Source: Thioclava electrotropha (lineage in GTDB: Bacteria > Pseudomonadota > Alphaproteobacteria > Rhodobacterales > Rhodobacteraceae). From it: DNA of 64,000 nt. The stretch spans positions 724,001-788,000 of the forward strand of contig NZ_CP053562.1 of the NCBI RefSeq assembly GCF_002085925.2, given 5' to 3'. Position 1 is the first letter of the stretch; the number at the start of each line of letters is the position of its first letter. Both the position numbers and the translations under genes were made by a program. Positions 34,384-43,338 of this stretch are shown here, piece by piece. The notes beneath the pieces were generated by a model, which was not told the origin of the DNA, made no database searches, and saw nothing but the letters and a program-made list of their open reading frames with translations.

Positions 34384-35289
34384 ATGTCATTTTCCGAGCT
34401 CCTGAGAGCCGAACGCGCGGAGCGCGGGCTCACACAGGCTGACCTTGCCTCCCGCGCCAATATCAGCATCCCGACGGTGCGCGCTCTCGAGAGCGGGGCG
34501 GGCACGATCCTTTCGCTCGAGGCCATCTTGCCGATACTTGGCTTGCGCTGGCGTGTTACCAAGGCGGGTGAGCATATGGGACGCGCGCTCGCGGAGCGGC
34601 GGCGTGCGCGCGGTTTTTCGCAGCAGGCTCTCGCCCGCAAGATCGGCTGCAGTCGCGTGACGGTCATTGCCTTGGAAAGGGAGTTTTCCGGACGGGTTGC
34701 GACGCTTGCCGCGGCCTTGCGGCTACTCCGCCTCCGCAGCCCACTGGAACGGAGCGATCTCGCGAAAGGACGCGGGTTGGTGCCGCCTAAGAATGACGCG
34801 GAACAGGACCGGGTCATGACGCCGCCTAACCTCGCCAAGGCGATCATCGAACATTTTTCGCATGCGCTGGAGGGTCGCGTTCTCGATCCGTCGCGCGGAG
34901 AAGGGGCATTCTACAATCACTATCCGGATCACGTGGAGAGCCACTGGTGTGAGATCAGTGAGGGGCGCGACTTTCTCTCTTGGTCCGATCGCGTGGAGTG
35001 GGTGGTCACAAACCCACCCTGGTCCGAGCTGCGGACATTCACGCGACACGCGATGCGAGTCTCAGAAAATATCGTCTGGCTCGCGCCGCTGACCAATCTG
35101 ACGACGAAGGCGCGGTTGCGGGATCTCCAGGAGGCCGGATTCGGAATTGCGGAATTGCTCTTCGTCGACACACCGAAGAGCTGGCCACAGAGCGGCTTTC
35201 AGATCGTCGCGGCCCATTTGAAGAAAGGGTATACCGGGCATTGGAAGGTAGTCCAGCTTCGAGGGGGAGGGGGCGCAAAAGCCTCTTAG
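34384..35289 (+). CDS. tandem XRE helix-turn-helix fused to a DNA methyltransferase-like domain
   Basis: The 301-residue protein begins with two XRE-type helix-turn-helix units (LTQADLASRANISIPTVRAL at 16-35 and FSQQALARKIGCSRVTVIAL at 78-97). The C-terminal 150 residues look like a compact SAM-dependent DNA methyltransferase: motif I DPSRGEGAF (168-176) and catalytic motif IV NPPW (210-213). The ATG at 34384 follows AGAAAGA. No restriction endonuclease gene is adjacent. The combination suggests a self-controlled orphan methyltransferase, or a regulator that reuses a methyltransferase fold; a clear target-recognition domain is not seen. Confidence 0.78.
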   Translation: MSFSELLRAERAERGLTQADLASRANISIPTVRALESGAGTILSLEAILPILGLRWRVTKAGEHMGRALAERRRARGFSQQALARKIGCSRVTVIALEREFSGRVATLAAALRLLRLRSPLERSDLAKGRGLVPPKNDAEQDRVMTPPNLAKAIIEHFSHALEGRVLDPSRGEGAFYNHYPDHVESHWCEISEGRDFLSWSDRVEWVVTNPPWSELRTFTRHAMRVSENIVWLAPLTNLTTKARLRDLQEAGFGIAELLFVDTPKSWPQSGFQIVAAHLKKGYTGHWKVVQLRGGGGAKAS

Positions 35290-35333
35290 TGCGCGCTGCG
35301 ATTTGTCTTCTGCTTGGCCTGGTTCGAGCACTT

Positions 35334-35678
35334 TCAGATCTCGTCCAGCTCGTCCAGAGATCCCATATCTTGAGCCGTGCCCCCATGGGGCTCGCGCCAT
35401 GGACGAATGTCATAGACGTCGCGTCCCTCCTGAAGTTCGATCGATATGCCGCGTTCCAGAAGCCAGGCTGTCGCAAATTTCATCAGCCGGGATCTGCGTT
35501 CGTGGTCGTCCTCGATGCCATAGAGATGGAGATGCGCCAATCCGGGCTCGCCATAATGGGCGCGGGCCGAGACGAAGAGGTTGAGGTCTGGATTGCCTGC
35601 TCGCAGCAGTGCCTCCAGCTCGCCGAGGACCCTTGGGCGTTGAGTTCTCGCTCGAGCAAGTTTCTGATCGATAGACAT
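35334..35678 (-). CDS. hypothetical protein, 114 residues
   Basis: Not recognised. It starts MSIDQKLARARTQRPRVLGE, is predicted mixed alpha/beta and ends acidic (GSLDELDEI). GAGG lies five bases upstream of the ATG. It follows the small gene at 35686-35880 by seven bases, so the two form an operon, convergent with the HTH-methyltransferase gene. Confidence 0.55.
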   Translation of the reverse strand: MSIDQKLARARTQRPRVLGELEALLRAGNPDLNLFVSARAHYGEPGLAHLHLYGIEDDHERRSRLMKFATAWLLERGISIELQEGRDVYDIRPWREPHGGTAQDMGSLDELDEI

Positions 35679-35685
35679 AGCAGCC

Positions 35686-35880
35686 TCAAAGGCTGAGGAA
35701 CTTGACGGATTTTGGCTCGCGGCTCTTCACGAAGCCGACCCGGTCGGCTCGGACTTTCTTGAATACTAAATTCTGATGCTGCAACTCGCTGGGGCTGACC
35801 TCGCCTCTCGCCAGACGTTCTTCATCCTTCGCGCGGCTTCGCGCCTTTTCCTCTTGCCGCTTCCTGAAAAGATCTTCCAT
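35686..35880 (-). CDS. small highly charged hypothetical protein, 64 residues
   Basis: MEDLFRKRQEEKARSRAKDE and the following residues form a strongly charged helix; the C-terminus ends KSREPKSVKFLSL. GGAGG seven bases before the ATG at 35880 decides the start. The longer open frame upstream of it is not considered coding. Function unknown, possibly nucleic-acid binding. Confidence 0.5.
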   Translation of the reverse strand: MEDLFRKRQEEKARSRAKDEERLARGEVSPSELQHQNLVFKKVRADRVGFVKSREPKSVKFLSL

Positions 35881-36123
35881 GCGGTGCCCTCCGTAAAACT
35901 TAATTATAGCCTGAAAGCCCGTGCTTTGTCTCGTTTGATCGGGGACACCGGCTTTGCGATTTTTGAGCTGTGCGACTGCGTGCGCCTGGTGAGCGACTAC
36001 CACGGCTGCTCCGAGGCCTCGACGCGCGTCAGTATTCCGCAAAGAAGGCGGGACCAACCCGAGCAATTCCGAGTTTGATCTTTTTGATGTTTCGTCGCTA
36101 CAGTTCTGAGGAAAGGATGTGTC

Positions 36124-36408
36124 ATGGATCTGGCCGAATACATCATTGCGGGCGTGCTCACCGTGCTCTCCGGGGGAGCGGCGGTGGCCGCTTATGTCTT
36201 GCGAGCCACCCTTTCGGAGCCAGCGAAGATGACGGAAGAAGATCTCAGGGCACTTGAGGCCTGTGACCTTCCCGAACCTCGATTCATCAAGATTGATGGC
36301 CAACTCAAAGCTCCGCGCACCCGTCTTACGCCTCAGCCAACAGGCCCTAACAGACGTCTGTGCCTGACGGGGCCTCGCCGGACCAAGAAAGCGCGACGCC
36401 CGGTGTAG
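36124..36408 (+). CDS. small hypothetical membrane protein, 94 residues
   Basis: It has one N-terminal membrane helix (IIAGVLTVLSGGAAVAAYVL), a short cytoplasmic or periplasmic region (AKMTEEDLRALEACDLPEPR) and a basic proline-rich tail. AAAGGA six bases before the ATG supports translation. No family recognised. Confidence 0.5.
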   Translation: MDLAEYIIAGVLTVLSGGAAVAAYVLRATLSEPAKMTEEDLRALEACDLPEPRFIKIDGQLKAPRTRLTPQPTGPNRRLCLTGPRRTKKARRPV

Positions 36409-37363
36409 GTCGCCTTTGTCCTTCCGGCCAGACCGACGATCACGTTTGTGCGCCCGTGTGCCTCGCATTTCGCAAACAACAATCTCTCTCGGGTATCCAG
36501 CGTGCCGCGCAGCCGCTTCGATGCTCTTTCGAGCTCGTTCGGTGCGCCCGATAGCCGGCCGCAGAAAACCCCAGCCCGCCCCCGTTTTGGATGGGCGATC
36601 CCCCGGGCAGGTCTCTCATGGTTTCGACGGGTGTTTTCGATAGGGCCGAGCCTCGATGGACTTCTTCGATCCTGAGCTGGGCGCCCACATTGAGACCGCA
36701 GGTGGATCCGTTGGGCGCGATGAGTCCGAGCGAGTAGGCTGGCTCCCAGGCATTAGTCAGTGAGCCCGATAACTGCTCGGGTCATCTGCGAGACGCGGAA
36801 AGTCTTCGACCTCGGAGAGAGTCCGGATCCGAGCAGTCGCAGCCGTTGAGCGATCAGAGCGACGATGCCTCAAATATCTGGATCACCCGGAGGTGAAATG
36901 TTGGAATGCCTCACAAGGCTTCCGGCGGAGAATTTCGCCGTGCGATAGGCGGTTTGCTACAAGTGGAAGGCCCGGTCTCTATAACGCGCGCTGCCTCGCA
37001 ATGTCTCTTTGAGGCGGCTTAACTCTTCCGCATGTATGTTCTAGACGAATCAAATTACGTAGAGCATTTGCAATTTGCGATAATCAGACACCGAACATCC
37101 AAGTTCCGAAAATTTTATGCACGCAATAATTGTGCGGCGATGAGAAATTTATGAAAATACAACTCAAGGTGGCGGGTTCGCGTTGCCGGGTGTGAAAATT
37201 TAAATTACTTTTGCTATTTCTTAGAAAGCCTGCATTAACCTCTCGGGAAGTGACCTTCGACTGCTTCGGCGCCTCTCGCACAGCGAAAGTTTCTGCGTTT
37301 CGAGGCGTTCAACGTTCATAAAATCTACTAACAACACCTCGTTCCTACATTTCAGATATATCA
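36409..37363. other. 955 bases without a recognised gene, including a repeat
   Basis: Besides the repeat at 36713-36801 there is a degraded minus-strand coding-like stretch (SLGLIAPNGSTCGLN and on) that is broken by a stop and a frameshift. A 16-codon open frame with an excellent ribosome site (GGAGGTGAA, ATG at 36899) is noted but too short to call. From 37020 on the DNA is AT-rich. Confidence 0.4.
36713..36801. repeat. direct repeat flanking the integrase region, copy 1 (partner 40118-40208)
   Basis: About 89 bases align by eye with 40118-40208. The final 21 bases of the core (36775-36795 and 40182-40202) are identical, beginning GCTCGGGTCATC and ending GCGAGACG. Both copies lie in the same orientation on either side of the tyrosine integrase. 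Confidence 0.6.
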
Positions 37364-37558
37364 ATGCGTGAATTTCAAAAAGCCAAAGGCCGGTCGCTGC
37401 GAATTTTTACATGCGAGTCTTGTTCGCATCGGTTGCGTTTCGGAGCAAGCCGATGTGGGGCTTGCGGTCGGAGCGCGCCTCTCCTGAACCGGTCCGGTGT
37501 GTGGGGCTTCCTGCTGATCTTTGCGATTTTCGTAGGGGTTGTGCTGATCACGCGGTGA
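37364..37558 (+). CDS. small zinc-ribbon membrane protein
   Basis: A 64-residue protein with a short zinc ribbon (CESCSHRLRFGASRCGAC, residues 17-34) and one C-terminal membrane helix (GVWGFLLIFAIFVGVVLITR). Proteins of this layout occur widely as unknown small membrane proteins. No strong ribosome site was seen. Confidence 0.5.
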   Translation: MREFQKAKGRSLRIFTCESCSHRLRFGASRCGACGRSAPLLNRSGVWGFLLIFAIFVGVVLITR

Positions 37559-37607
37559 GTTGGTCTCGAGCACGGCGCTGCTTTAGCAAAACTTAGAGGG
37601 TGAAAAC

Positions 37608-38121
37608 TTGAATGGTTTAGGTCTTACAAGCCCACCCATGGTCGGTTTAGAGGCTGTTATTCTCGTCGTAACTCTTTCCCTCTTGGCGCTCGCGTTGCGG
37701 CGAAAGTTGACCATAGCCGCTGCGTGTTTCGTTATTTTTTTGTTTTTCGATGTTGGGCGCTCTACTCACCTGGGGGCTCATTTATGCCCCCGATGGATCT
37801 TCTTTGCGGGAATTTGTCTTCTATCTGATCGGTGTCTGTGGCGGTTTTCTCGGGCTCTCGCTTTTCATGCTTGTTGTCTCGCCTTACGGATATTTGGTGA
37901 TGTCTGGTGTTCTCGCAGTTGCGTCGACGGTGATGTTTGTTGAGGATATTTCCTATGTTTGGGAGAGCGCGTCACTGCGTGAGACGGCTCTCATCGCCTC
38001 ACTTCTCATCTTTGGGTTGGCAGTTTACTTGGAAGCGACGGAGGGTGCGCTTCGGCCGATGGTGCGAAAATTTCTAAGAGGTGTTATCTCTCGTTTCGCG
38101 TCGAGAGAGCCTCAGCGATAG
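37608..38121 (+). pseudogene. multi-helix membrane protein interrupted by a frameshift in a T-run
   Basis: The first frame, from 37608, encodes MNGLGLTSPPMVGLEAVILV and hydrophobic helices up to about 37735. There the hydrophobic coding character passes to another frame that continues with MLGALLTWGLIYAPDGSSLR and further helices to the stop at 38121. The switch falls in TTATTTTTTTGTTTTTC, and removing one T restores one reading frame of about 170 residues with four to five membrane helices. A real mutation, phase variation or sequencing error are all possible. Confidence 0.45.
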
Positions 38122-38463
38122 CGCGGGGGGGCGAAATTTACGCAAGGGGTAAAGGTGGTTGCGTGCCTGAGCGTCTCTAGCGCAATTGCGGCATAGCGTT
38201 TGCCGTGCATTCGGTCTTCGGCGCAGCGACCATGCGGGATTGATGCCCAATTGCTTAAATCGAACGCAGGTCCGCTCACTCTCGTGAATGGAACTTCCGA
38301 GTGAGGATGATTTCTGGTCGCGGCGGGTTTCGGGTGTCGTTCCCCATTCTAAATTCGGTCCGAGCTGTGATCTAAGGCAGGCTTGAAGACATGCGTCACG
38401 TTTTCCAGAAAATGGCGGCTCAGTGTGTTCGTAAGCGTTCTCCGCACTAAGGCGGCGAATGCC
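38122..38463. other. 342 bases, nothing recognised
   Basis: This gap separates the broken membrane protein from the 3' end of the integrase. No tRNA gene, terminator or coding signal was recognised. Confidence 0.4.
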
Positions 38464-39879
38464 TCAGGCTCCTCTGCGGCTGACGAACTGAAGCTCGTCG
38501 CCTCGACACAAGGCGAAGTTGCTCCGTGGCCAAGACGCGACGGGGATCGACGGAGGCGGAGCTTGCAGCGATTTCCGTAACGAGCGCGTTCGCACGTCAT
38601 ATTCCCGAGGCTGATCTTCCAACGCGGCAAATCGTAGAGCGAGCTCACGTTCGATGCTCTCGCAAGACAGATGGCCGTAGGTCCGGCTCACCGTGTCTGT
38701 GTTCGCGTGGCCGAGTTGACGCGCGACGATGGCAAGCGGCGCGCCGGCCTGCACAAGCTGACTGGCATAAGTGTGCCGCAATCCGTGGAACACGAATTCA
38801 TGCGGCAGCCCGGCCTTCTCGACAGCTGCTTTGAAGAGATGTTTGTGACGGGTTTTCCAGATCTGGCCTGCGCCAGTGCGAAAGACGATGTCATCGTCTG
38901 CTTTCCCGGCGCATTTGGCCAAGAAAAATCGCATCCCTTCCTCGGGGAGATACACATAGCGTGGTCGCCAGCCTTTGGGAGAGGAGACGTAAATGCCAAA
39001 GATGTCTTTTCCGACATCGCACACGCGAAGCGCTGAAAGCTCGGACACGCGACAGCCCGTATAAAGCGCTGCACGCACCAAGTCCGCAAGATCTGGGCGG
39101 CATGCGGCGATCAGCTCACGACACTGCGCGCGTGTGAGGAATATCTGACGAGGAACTTCCAAATTCGGGACGCGGTGGATGCAGCGCCAAGAGCGTTCCG
39201 AGGCGGTGTGGCCGTTCTCCCATGCCATCTGCATGGCAGTTCGCAATATCCCCAGCAGCGTGTTCAGTGTTCCTTTCCGGCGGCGCAATGCATCCGGGTC
39301 GAGGCTTTCAATCTTTACCCTTGCCTTGAGCGCCTGGTTCCCCCGCTTGGGTGGCGTCTCAAGGATGGCACGACAGAAATTGGTGATTGTGTTGCCGGTC
39401 AGCTCGTCGAGCTGAACCGCTCCGAGGCGCGGCAGGATATGAAAGTTGATCAATGCGACCAGAGTCTCAAAGGTCGTCTTCGTGGCAGCTATGCGCTTCC
39501 ATTCCACATAGTCGATCAGGGCGTCGCCCACAGTGAAGCCAGCGTCACTCTTCGAATATCGCAGATGCTGTGTGGTTCCCACTGGGAAGCTCGCAGAGGC
39601 GATGCCCCGCAATTCCTGCTCGGCGAACCAGGCGCGCGCGAGCGTGATCGCCGCTTCGTAGGAAAAGCCCTGTGAGTTTTCCGAAGCTGCGGGTCCGAGT
39701 CGCTGCTGTTTATAGCGACCATCCTTCTTGCGGATTCGAGCGACCCAATGAAGGGGCTTCTCTGGTTTCTTCTCGAGCCCAATGTGACGGCAATACTCGA
39801 GAATGTTCCAGTAGGGCTCCCGTCTTTCAGGAAGAGCTTTGATCGTCTTTTGGGTGTCGAGCTTCGGCGCGTGATCCAT
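38464..39879 (-). CDS. tyrosine-type site-specific recombinase (integrase)
   Basis: This 471-residue phage-type integrase has an N-terminal DNA-binding arm, a SAM-like core-binding domain (FTVGDALIDYVEWKRIAATK) and the C-terminal catalytic domain. The catalytic residues are visible: R in YTGCRVSELSALRV, HGLRHTYAS, GHANTDTVSRTYGH with the nucleophilic tyrosine in the last. AAGGAA eight bases before the ATG at 39879 sets the start. It is likely the integration enzyme of an island here; direct repeats lie at 36.7 and 40.1 kb. Substrate att sites are not proven. Confidence 0.92.
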   Translation of the reverse strand: MDHAPKLDTQKTIKALPERREPYWNILEYCRHIGLEKKPEKPLHWVARIRKKDGRYKQQRLGPAASENSQGFSYEAAITLARAWFAEQELRGIASASFPVGTTQHLRYSKSDAGFTVGDALIDYVEWKRIAATKTTFETLVALINFHILPRLGAVQLDELTGNTITNFCRAILETPPKRGNQALKARVKIESLDPDALRRRKGTLNTLLGILRTAMQMAWENGHTASERSWRCIHRVPNLEVPRQIFLTRAQCRELIAACRPDLADLVRAALYTGCRVSELSALRVCDVGKDIFGIYVSSPKGWRPRYVYLPEEGMRFFLAKCAGKADDDIVFRTGAGQIWKTRHKHLFKAAVEKAGLPHEFVFHGLRHTYASQLVQAGAPLAIVARQLGHANTDTVSRTYGHLSCESIERELALRFAALEDQPREYDVRTRSLRKSLQAPPPSIPVASWPRSNFALCRGDELQFVSRRGA

Positions 39880-40000
39880 CGGATGCTTCCTTCTGGCCAA
39901 GATTGAGGAAGTATCTTCGTGCCCTGTCCGTTAAGCCATATCGCTCGACATAGTCGAGTAAAACGGCTTCCGCCGTGTCAGGTTGGGTCGGGTCTTTCAT
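39827..40000 (-). CDS. 57-residue small ORF overlapping the integrase start
   Basis: MKDPTQPDTAEAVLLDYVER and YGLTDRARRYFLNLGQKEAS are encoded from an ATG at 40000 with AGGAGA five bases upstream, a better ribosome site than that of many neighbours. The frame overlaps the integrase gene by 53 bases in another phase. Small genes in this place next to integrases can be excisionases or translational leaders; no helix-turn-helix is obvious, so the role is unknown. Confidence 0.5.
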   Translation of the reverse strand: MKDPTQPDTAEAVLLDYVERYGLTDRARRYFLNLGQKEASDGSRAEARHPKDDQSSS

Positions 40001-40033
40001 TGCATTCTCCTATCAACTGCACGAGTGGGCAGG

Positions 40034-40208
40034 CTAACAATTTGAGAGTAAATGAGCCGTTAACACAACGAAGACACTGTTGCGGCTACTCGTGTAAAAG
40101 CCAGGAGTGAGGCCGCCAGGCGCGATGAGCCCGAGCGTGCCGACAGGCTCCCCAGTCATGTAGCTAGTGAGCCTGATATCCGCTCGGGTCATCTGCGAGA
40201 CGTGGAGG
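40034..40208 (-). repeat. direct repeat copy 2, with a 52-codon open frame
   Basis: The part 40118-40208 is the partner of 36713-36801. Read on the minus strand from an ATG at 40192 it encodes MTRADIRLTSYMTGEPVGTL and GLIAPGGLTPGF; the other copy encodes related peptides (MTRAVIGLT, then LGLIAPNG after a stop and frameshift). Both may derive from one small gene of unknown function. It lies directly downstream of the sodium channel gene. Confidence 0.45.
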
Positions 40209-40233
40209 GTCAGGCACGCTTCTGCCCCTCGCG

Positions 40234-41028
40234 TCAGCCGCCCGTTTGGTTGCCTTTCCGAAGATCTCCGATCCGCCGCTCGATCGCATCGAGCCGCAGG
40301 AGAACCTCGTCGCGGTAGGCGTCGGTGCGTGTGGTCTCCTCTTCGGAATGGGCATCCTGCATCGAATTTACGATGAGGCCCACCAGAAGGTTCACCACTG
40401 CGAAGGTCGTGACCATGATGAAAGGCACGAAGAAGGCCCAAGCCAGAGGGTGGGTTTCCATCACCGGGCGCACAATCCCCATCGACCAGCTCTCGAGCGT
40501 CATGATCTGAAACAGTGAATAGGCTGATTGTCCGAGCGAGCCGAACCACTGCGGGAAACTCGCGCCGAACAACTTTGTCGCCATCACGCTCGCGATATAG
40601 AAGATGATGCCCATCAAGAGGAAGACGCTGCCCATGCCCGGCAGGGCGTTGATGAGCCCCTCGACCACGCGCCGCAGGCGCGGCGCGACCGAAATGATGC
40701 GCAAGAGCCTCAGCACTCGAAGCGCCCGCAGCACGCTGAAGACCTGCGCGCCGGGCAGAAGCGACACGCCGACAATGGTGAAATCGAAGAGGTTCCAGCC
40801 AGACCGGAAGAAGCCCAATCTCTGCACCACGAGCTTAAGTCCAATCTCGATCACGAAAACCGACAGGCAAAGCATGTCGAGGAGCCGGATCAGATCGCCA
40901 GCCAAGGCCATCGCGCGCTCCGAAGTCTCCAGTCCAAGAAGCAATGCGTTGAAAAGGATCACGGCCGTGATCGTGTTCCTGAAAGTTGATGTGTCGAGCG
41001 CCATCGCGATCCGGTCGCGCAAAGTCAT
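40234..41028 (-). CDS. bacterial voltage-gated sodium channel (NaChBac/NavBac type)
   Basis: The 264-residue protein is one six-helix channel subunit that works as a tetramer in the inner membrane. S4 carries the regularly spaced arginines of a voltage sensor (VLRALRVLRLLR, R101, R104, R107, R110). The pore has the bacterial sodium selectivity filter TLESWSM (177-183), followed by S6 and a C-terminal coiled coil ([17 protein letters not shown]). Such channels serve motility, pH or chemotaxis in marine and alkaliphilic bacteria. A truncated second copy lies at 18108-18345. Confidence 0.95.
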   Translation of the reverse strand: MTLRDRIAMALDTSTFRNTITAVILFNALLLGLETSERAMALAGDLIRLLDMLCLSVFVIEIGLKLVVQRLGFFRSGWNLFDFTIVGVSLLPGAQVFSVLRALRVLRLLRIISVAPRLRRVVEGLINALPGMGSVFLLMGIIFYIASVMATKLFGASFPQWFGSLGQSAYSLFQIMTLESWSMGIVRPVMETHPLAWAFFVPFIMVTTFAVVNLLVGLIVNSMQDAHSEEETTRTDAYRDEVLLRLDAIERRIGDLRKGNQTGG

Positions 41029-41402
41029 ACAGTCCCCCTCTTATCGGCGGGAGGGATATGGTTCTCGGACGGGGTTTGCGCAACCTCACCTTTCAGGATT
41101 GAGCACTTCGACGCAGTCGCCGCGCGCGATGTCGGCTTCAAGAGGGCACCAGACGCGTATGACGACAGACTTCAGTATATCGAGGCGCTCGGCTTGCAGG
41201 TGATCAGCGCCACTGGAGTGGCCCGGCTTGAGTGTTAGTTCATGACCGGCCTCAGGTCCGCCGCTCGGCTTTGGGATCACGCTCCCGACCACCGCGACAA
41301 GCAGTGTGCTCGGTCCGGTGGTTGCAGGCCGGGTGGCCCACGGTGTCGGGTCGGTGGCGATGTTCTGGAGGACTGCCGGTCAGGGCGTGCCTTCGCCGGG
41401 GT
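41029..41402 (-). other. intergenic stretch with a low-confidence 68-codon frame
   Basis: On the minus strand a 68-codon frame (41086-41292, ending SVVIRVWCPLEADIARGDCV and EVLNPER) could be a small gene or a decayed remnant. It has no clear ribosome site or known family. Confidence 0.3.
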
Positions 41403-43271
41403 CTAAAGTGGCCAAACGATCAGCAGCAGCGGCAAGCTTACGGCAACGACGATCACCTCGAGCGGCAGTCCAAGCTTCCAGTAGTCGCCGAAGCGAAAGC
41501 CGCCTGACCCGAGGATGAGAGTGTTGTTCTGATGGCCGATCGGCGTGAGGAAAGCACAAGATGCCCCGATCGCCACCGCCATCAGGAAGCTGTCGGGGTT
41601 CACGTCGAGTGAAGCGGCGATGCCCAAGGCAACTGGCGACAGCACCGCTGCCGTGGCCGCATTGTTCATCAAATCCGAGAGAAACATCGTGGTGACCAGA
41701 ATTGCCGCCAGAGCCGCGATGGCGTTCCCGCGCGCGATCGTCTCGACCAGAAAACGCGCCAGAACATCTGCCGCGCCAGTGGTCTGCATCGCGCCGGCCA
41801 CCGGGATAAGCGATCCCAGCAGGACGATGACTGGCCAGTCGATGGCTTTGTAGACCTGCCCGGGCGGCACGGTTCGCAGGAGCATCGAGCCCAGAACCCC
41901 CAACGTAAAGGCCACGGATGCCGGCAGCAGGCCGAAGGTGGCAATTCCGATAGAGCCAAGCAAGAGGGCGCTGGCGATGATTGCCATTCGCGCATTTGGA
42001 AGATGCAATTCGCGCTCTCCCAAAGGCGCGCAGCCGGTCTCATTCATGAAATCGGCCATGATCTCGGCGGGCCCCTGCAACATCAGCAGATCGCCAGGTT
42101 TCAGCTTCAGTGTGCGCAGCCGCGTCCGCGGGGGACGCCCTTCGCGTGAGACAGCCAGAAGATTGAGCCCGTAGCGCGTCCGCAGCCGCAGGTCTGTCGC
42201 GGACTGCCCGACGATCGTGGAGCCCGGCAGCACCGCGAATTCGCGCAACACGATATCCTCGTCGCGGTCCGAAGGCTTCGTCGCTGCATCGGTGTCCTCG
42301 GCGGACTTGTTGCTCTCGGCTTCGTCGTTTTCAGTCTTCGGTGTTGTCTCTCCGGCTTTCCTTTCCGCTCGCGCCGATCCGCTCTCCTCCTCTTCAAGCG
42401 TGATGCCGAAGGCCGACAATACTTCGGCCAGCTCTTGAGCCTCGGCCTCCAGGATCAGAACGTCGTCCGCCTGTATGCGCCGTCCACCATGTGGCGCGGT
42501 CATCCGCACGTCGTTGCGGACCAGCCCAATGATCTGCGCGCCGCTTTTTTCAATCCCGCGTTCGAACTTGCGCAGGGTCAGTCCCACGGCCTTACTTTTA
42601 TCCGGCACCCGAACCTCGGTCAGATAGCTGCCAGTGTCGAAACCTGCCTTGCTCATCGGTTTGCGCGCAGGCACGATGCGCCATCCCAGAAGCGCGATGA
42701 AAGCCACGCCGACGAAGGCGACCGCCACACCTACGGGGGCATAATCGAACATACCGAACTGCCCCAATCCGGCTTCGGCGCGAAAACCCGAGACGATCAG
42801 GTTAGGCGGTGTGCCGACCAGCGTGGTCATGCCGCCGAGGATCGTGCCAAAGGCCAGGGGCATCAGCATCTGCCCAGGTGTCAGGTCCAGCCGCCCGGCG
42901 AGCCGGATCGCGATCGGCATGAGAAGCGCCAGCGCTCCGACGTTGTTCATGAAGCCAGAAAGAACAGCCGAAAGAGCCACAAGCGCCGTCATGCTGGTCA
43001 GACGGTTCGCCTCGGATGGTAGGACTGCCCGCGCCAGCCAGTCCACCGCCCCGGTATTTTGTAAACCCTGACTTAGTATGAGCACGCAGGCCACGGTAAT
43101 CACGGCGGGATGGCCAAACCCCGCAAACGCCGCATCCGCCGGAACCAATCCGGTCAAGACGCAGGCCATCAGCGAGGCCAAGGCAACCAGGTCGTGGCGA
43201 AACCTCCCCCACAAGAACAACGAAAGGGTTCCGCCGAGAATCGCGAACAAGGTGATTTGTGGCGCTGTCAT
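41403..43271 (-). CDS. SLC13/DASS-type anion symporter with central TrkA_C domains
   Basis: A 622-residue membrane protein. Two hydrophobic halves of the divalent anion/sodium symporter type, with the repeated motifs SGFMNNVGALALLMP and SDLMNNAATAAVLSP and the GTPPNLIVSG and TPIGHQNNTLI loops, flank a cytoplasmic insert. The insert has two TrkA_C-like units (about residues 215-290 and 345-420) divided by an unusually acidic, low-complexity stretch. Relatives transport sulfate, dicarboxylates or similar anions. AAGGAGG lies just upstream; I take the ATG at 43271. The likely substrate is an inorganic or sulfonated anion, but this is inference. Confidence 0.9.
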   Translation of the reverse strand: MTAPQITLFAILGGTLSLFLWGRFRHDLVALASLMACVLTGLVPADAAFAGFGHPAVITVACVLILSQGLQNTGAVDWLARAVLPSEANRLTSMTALVALSAVLSGFMNNVGALALLMPIAIRLAGRLDLTPGQMLMPLAFGTILGGMTTLVGTPPNLIVSGFRAEAGLGQFGMFDYAPVGVAVAFVGVAFIALLGWRIVPARKPMSKAGFDTGSYLTEVRVPDKSKAVGLTLRKFERGIEKSGAQIIGLVRNDVRMTAPHGGRRIQADDVLILEAEAQELAEVLSAFGITLEEEESGSARAERKAGETTPKTENDEAESNKSAEDTDAATKPSDRDEDIVLREFAVLPGSTIVGQSATDLRLRTRYGLNLLAVSREGRPPRTRLRTLKLKPGDLLMLQGPAEIMADFMNETGCAPLGERELHLPNARMAIIASALLLGSIGIATFGLLPASVAFTLGVLGSMLLRTVPPGQVYKAIDWPVIVLLGSLIPVAGAMQTTGAADVLARFLVETIARGNAIAALAAILVTTMFLSDLMNNAATAAVLSPVALGIAASLDVNPDSFLMAVAIGASCAFLTPIGHQNNTLILGSGGFRFGDYWKLGLPLEVIVVAVSLPLLLIVWPL

Positions 43272-43338
43272 CACGGCCTCCTTGCCTCAAAATTAGCGAA
43301 GAAGGCGTCCATGATACACGGGGCTATTCATTCATACC

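Noticed and set aside
36440..36688. 82-codon minus-strand frame near the 36.7 kb repeat
   Set aside because: It is likely part of a decayed reading frame that is broken just upstream by a stop and frameshift; not supported as a gene.
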